Assembly (NCBI GenBank): GCA_003554235.1
Contig: PWFY01000018.1
Coordinates: 1 to 8,337 of the forward strand
Source of the DNA: Candidatus Aenigmatarchaeota archaeon
Lineage (GTDB): Archaea; Aenigmatarchaeota; Aenigmatarchaeia; PWEA01
Direction: 5' to 3'
DNA: 8,337 bases
Each line of letters begins with the position of its first letter. The first letter of the stretch is position 1. Positions 5,899-8,337 of this stretch are shown in pieces. The notes beneath the pieces are model-generated. The model saw only the letters and a list, made by a program, of their open reading frames with translations. It ran no database searches and was not told where the DNA came from. Position numbers and translations under genes: made by a program.

Positions 5899-6685
5899 AA
5901 AAACAAGCAACAAGGGTATATCGGCCGGGGAATGGTTCTGGAGACTGATATACATATTAGTAACCATAGCTTATCTTCACGCCTTCTACTCCATATTTAT
6001 GGCGGGGGCCGAAGTCCAAGAGGAAGGTTTCGAGAGGACCCGCGGAAGGATAGACGCATCGGCAAACTTCGGAAGGGTTGTATCATCTCCAAACTGCCTA
6101 TCTACAGGCGAGATGGGAGTTCTAAACAAAACCCTACTCGAAGGAAAAAATGGGACCGAAGTACTCGAATGTTCTTACCATCCGGCTTTGTGGGAATATA
6201 TAGAGGTGGAAAACCTTGAAAACGGGAAAAAATACTACTTCGGTGCGGAAGGAGCCTCGGAAAAGGAAAACAGGGAGATGGGCGTTGACTACGATATAAA
6301 GCTATCTATAGAAGACTGTGACGGAAACAGGGAACTTGCCGAAGGGTCCTTCTACTACCGGCATAATCCGGATCCTGTCACAAGACTTTCCGAAGCAGCA
6401 CACATAGCCATAGATGAAGGAATATACCTCGTAACTTTAGAAAATCCCAATAAGTTCATCGGGGCTGAAGGAAGCTACGAGATTGAGGTGGAAAACAACA
6501 AAATAATCGACGAAAACGGTTATGTGTTACCTCTCAGAAAAGTTGAAATAAAGGAAGGGGATGATCACTCAGAGGCTGTAGGAGACGTGGAAGAAGGTAA
6601 AATTGTTATCCCCGATGGATCCAGCAGATCGCTTCACGTAGAAAGGTCAGGCGTAGAAACCGTAAAATACCAGATACTGGGTTGA
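5891..6685 (+). CDS. 264-aa pilin-like exported protein with SSPNCL motif
   Basis: The protein starts MSKKTSNKGISAGEWFWR, with a helix at about 16-38 and then an ectodomain predicted as mostly beta structure. If cut after Gly9, the mature protein has Glu at position 5, as in typical type IV pilins and pseudopilins. The segment ASANFGRVVSSPNCLSTG (56-73) resembles the arrangement seen after the helix in some archaeal pilin-like proteins, a family memory rather than a search result. Cysteines are at 69, 94 and 143, so one is unpaired or pairs with another subunit. Sequons are at N79 and N87. The start overlaps the preceding gene by eight bases and the stop overlaps the next start by one base (TGATG), so these genes are almost certainly one operon. 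A minor pilin is the best guess. Confidence 0.87.
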   Translation: MSKKTSNKGISAGEWFWRLIYILVTIAYLHAFYSIFMAGAEVQEEGFERTRGRIDASANFGRVVSSPNCLSTGEMGVLNKTLLEGKNGTEVLECSYHPALWEYIEVENLENGKKYYFGAEGASEKENREMGVDYDIKLSIEDCDGNRELAEGSFYYRHNPDPVTRLSEAAHIAIDEGIYLVTLENPNKFIGAEGSYEIEVENNKIIDENGYVLPLRKVEIKEGDDHSEAVGDVEEGKIVIPDGSSRSLHVERSGVETVKYQILG

Positions 6686-7218
6686 TGGAAATGTTCGCAA
6701 GAAATAAAAAGGGTGGGATTTTGACACTCATAGTTGTGCTGGTATTCACTGCCATGTTCCTAATAACCCTCTACATAGTAGGTCCGTTCGTAGGCGGCGC
6801 CCAGCTTTCAATAGACATACTCGATGAACAACCTGCAAGATTTAGTATACATCAAAATACGTTTATGAGTACAAACAGAACTAGAAGGGAGCTTATATCA
6901 CTGCCTTCAAACTTTGAGGAAAATGAAAGTATCAAAAAAACTTTAGACGAAGTAATAAATAAAAGTGATTATGAGAGACATGGCGGTAGATTTTATCTTC
7001 ATATGGGTCTAACACATGCTGGCAATTTCATAATAAACACTACAAGCATAGAAACAGATATAGCAGGATACGAATATTGGATTTTTGACCACGGTGTTAT
7101 TGGTCCATCGAGACCGTTGTTGAGGCCAGAAGACCCCAACATGGTTTCACAAGCAACCCTGATATATCTGTCCCCTGATGAAACCCTCAGGGAAGAAATT
7201 TCGAGTTTGAGGTTTTAG
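6685..7218 (+). CDS. 177-aa pilin-like exported protein, Cys-free
   Basis: The protein starts MEMFARNKKGGILTLIVV and has a helix at about 11-33. NKKG followed by a small residue and an uninterrupted helix is close to the signal layout of methanogen archaellins, and this is one of the best prepilin-like N-termini in the window. The ectodomain has no cysteines, unlike the large families upstream, and has potential sequons at N64, N80, N92 and N118. The ATG at 6685 shares one base with the preceding TGA; a TTG three bases earlier and an ATG at 6691 are the alternatives. The middle of the gene (about 6840-7110) is visibly more AT-rich than its neighbours. No specific family is recognised, and a pilin or minor pilin role is inferred. 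Confidence 0.85.
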   Translation: MEMFARNKKGGILTLIVVLVFTAMFLITLYIVGPFVGGAQLSIDILDEQPARFSIHQNTFMSTNRTRRELISLPSNFEENESIKKTLDEVINKSDYERHGGRFYLHMGLTHAGNFIINTTSIETDIAGYEYWIFDHGVIGPSRPLLRPEDPNMVSQATLIYLSPDETLREEISSLRF

Positions 7219-7226
7219 ATGATAAA

Positions 7227-8234
7227 ATGAGCAAAAAAGGAGGACCAGGACCAGCTGTTGCGGGAGCCCTTATGGTGGGATTAGCTCTTGGCATAGTCGT
7301 GGTGGTAGGCGTACTTTCGGAAACAGAAGAAAGGGATGCCTGGTTTGGACAAGCAGAGAGGTTAAGTGTGAAGGCGCAACATGACTATGTGCATTCCATT
7401 TTTTCTGATTCGGCATGGCTAGGTGCAGAGTATGCCTCAATAAAAAGGGCAGAAGCAGGTGACAACAATAAAAATAGCATTATATGGAACAAAAGCAATG
7501 TCCCCGACGTGGAAGAAGCAAGACAAAATATAATCAAAAAAGTAAATTCAACGGTAATGGACTATCTGACAACAATAGAGGACTACTATAGCAATATGAG
7601 GGCAAGTGTAATAATAAACACATCAGAAGTACGGGTAGGATTGGATAAAAGGGGAATAGACAACGTAACCATCGATGGAAACCTGACCACCTACAGGGGA
7701 CATCCAAACATAACCATAAAGAGTGACTTCAATGAGACCGTAGAAATAGACATCAGGTATCTTGAAATTTTCGAAAACTCAAAAAACCTGGCACAAAATC
7801 TGTTCGACAAAGAAGAAGATCTTGTTGAAAACTTCTTTTGTGAAGTGAAAATCGAAGATGAGGACGAATGTGAAGAAGGAAACGTTGACGAGTACGAGGA
7901 GATGTGTCAGGAAGAGTTTGAAAGTTCAGTTGACGAATCGATAGAAACAATAGTCGAAGAAAGAGAAAGGTTCAATGAAGAAGAAATTTCGGGTGGAATG
8001 GTGGTCAAGTCCAAAAGTGTAGATGCCGCTAAATGGGACAGTCCCCAAACAGACTTCGACGAAGATGAATGTGTTTTCGAGTACACACATGGTGTCTACA
8101 ACTTCACAACACAGCTGGCAGTCGAGGACCAAGAAACCGAGGTCCTCAGAGCACACGGCTGGGACAACCTTACATTCATAAGGACACTGGAAATCGATCC
8201 GGGAGACGAAAGGGAAGAAAAAATCGATTTCTAA
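7227..8234 (+). CDS. 335-aa pilin-like exported protein with many sequons
   Basis: The protein starts MSKKGGPGPAVAGALMVG, with a Gly/Ala/Val-rich helix to about residue 30. A probably helical segment (about 35-125) and a beta-rich part follow. There are nine N-x-S/T sequons (N88, N107, N131, N146, N152, N161, N169, N292, N314), seven of them between 88 and 169, so heavy surface glycosylation is possible. Four cysteines (205, 215, 227, 282) lie in or near a very acidic stretch (about 196-252) that may form a charged helix or coiled coil. SKKGG followed by small residues fits a class III signal, and a similar KKGG start is seen in the next, truncated gene. It begins eight bases after the preceding stop and is probably in the same operon. 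Function unknown. Confidence 0.87.
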   Translation: MSKKGGPGPAVAGALMVGLALGIVVVVGVLSETEERDAWFGQAERLSVKAQHDYVHSIFSDSAWLGAEYASIKRAEAGDNNKNSIIWNKSNVPDVEEARQNIIKKVNSTVMDYLTTIEDYYSNMRASVIINTSEVRVGLDKRGIDNVTIDGNLTTYRGHPNITIKSDFNETVEIDIRYLEIFENSKNLAQNLFDKEEDLVENFFCEVKIEDEDECEEGNVDEYEEMCQEEFESSVDESIETIVEERERFNEEEISGGMVVKSKSVDAAKWDSPQTDFDEDECVFEYTHGVYNFTTQLAVEDQETEVLRAHGWDNLTFIRTLEIDPGDEREEKIDF

Positions 8235-8240
8235 AACAGA

Positions 8241-8250
8241 ATTTAAATAA
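8241..8250 (+). promoter_or_regulatory. TATA-box-like promoter for the last gene
   Basis: ATTTAAATAA lies about 40 bases before the ATG at 8285 in a 50-base spacer. A start near 8271 would leave a leader of about 14 bases. A second AT-rich run (8259-8270) is too close to the ATG to be its TATA box. Confidence 0.5.
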
Positions 8251-8284
8251 AAACACTAAGATATAGTAAACAAAACCGATTTTC

Positions 8285-8337
8285 ATGGGCTGGAAAAGAA
8301 AAAAAGGAGGAACTGCGCTGGGCTTTGTAGGAGGTAT
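8285..8337 (+). CDS. Start of a further pilin-like gene (3' end cut off)
   Basis: Only 17 full codons are visible: MGWKRKKGGTALGFVGG. The basic run ending in KKGG, followed by small and hydrophobic residues, matches the N-terminal layout of the other genes, especially the 335-aa protein just upstream. A TATA-like element precedes it. The remainder lies outside the window, so size and function cannot be judged. Confidence 0.6.
   Translation, partial: MGWKRKKGGTALGFVGG

Noticed and set aside
1..8337. tRNA, rRNA, CRISPR array, insertion sequence or integrase
   Set aside because: Coding frames fill almost all of the window, spacers are about 50 bases or less, and I saw no spaced direct repeats, cloverleaf-like segment, terminal inverted repeats or transposase/recombinase motifs.

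Overview
The window looks archaeal. TATA-box-like elements sit about 25-45 bases before several start codons, giving short or absent leaders. Ile is often ATA and Arg is mostly AGA/AGG. Almost every gene encodes a secreted or membrane protein very rich in Asp and Glu. The many tiny genes, acidic exported proteins and short spacers fit a DPANN-type archaeon, possibly from a saline habitat, but no taxonomic marker is present and this assignment is inference.

Layout: fourteen genes, all on the + strand and tightly packed; the first and last are cut by the window ends. (1) Positions 1-3471 hold three tandem paralogs (family A: partial copy, 398 aa, 465 aa). Both full-length copies carry the same ordered set of 14 cysteines, and the partial copy carries the last ten. 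A 36-aa single-helix protein lies between copies 2 and 3. (2) Positions 3525-4020 encode three single-helix microproteins of 54, 55 and 48 aa. (3) Positions 4022-5430 hold two tandem paralogs of a second family (family B, 239 and 211 aa), again with 14 cysteines in the same order and otherwise unlike family A. (4) Positions 5485-8234 encode four more membrane-anchored exported proteins of 137, 264, 177 and 335 aa with overlapping or near-touching ends. (5) The start of another such gene lies at 8285.

Unifying observation: of the 13 N-termini visible, 12 have a very short basic segment ending in Lys-Gly (residues 4-10), followed by a hydrophobic helix. This is the layout of archaeal class III (prepilin/archaellin) signal peptides, cut after Gly by an archaeal prepilin peptidase. 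The simplest reading is that the window encodes a dedicated set of pilin-like subunits: large disulfide-rich ectodomains that could be tips or adhesins, small helix-only subunits that could be shaft or minor components, and glycosylation-prone ectodomains. No ATPase, platform protein or prepilin peptidase is in the window, so the machinery would be in the flanks or elsewhere. No RNA gene, CRISPR array, insertion sequence or integrase was seen. Specific functions are not established for any gene here.
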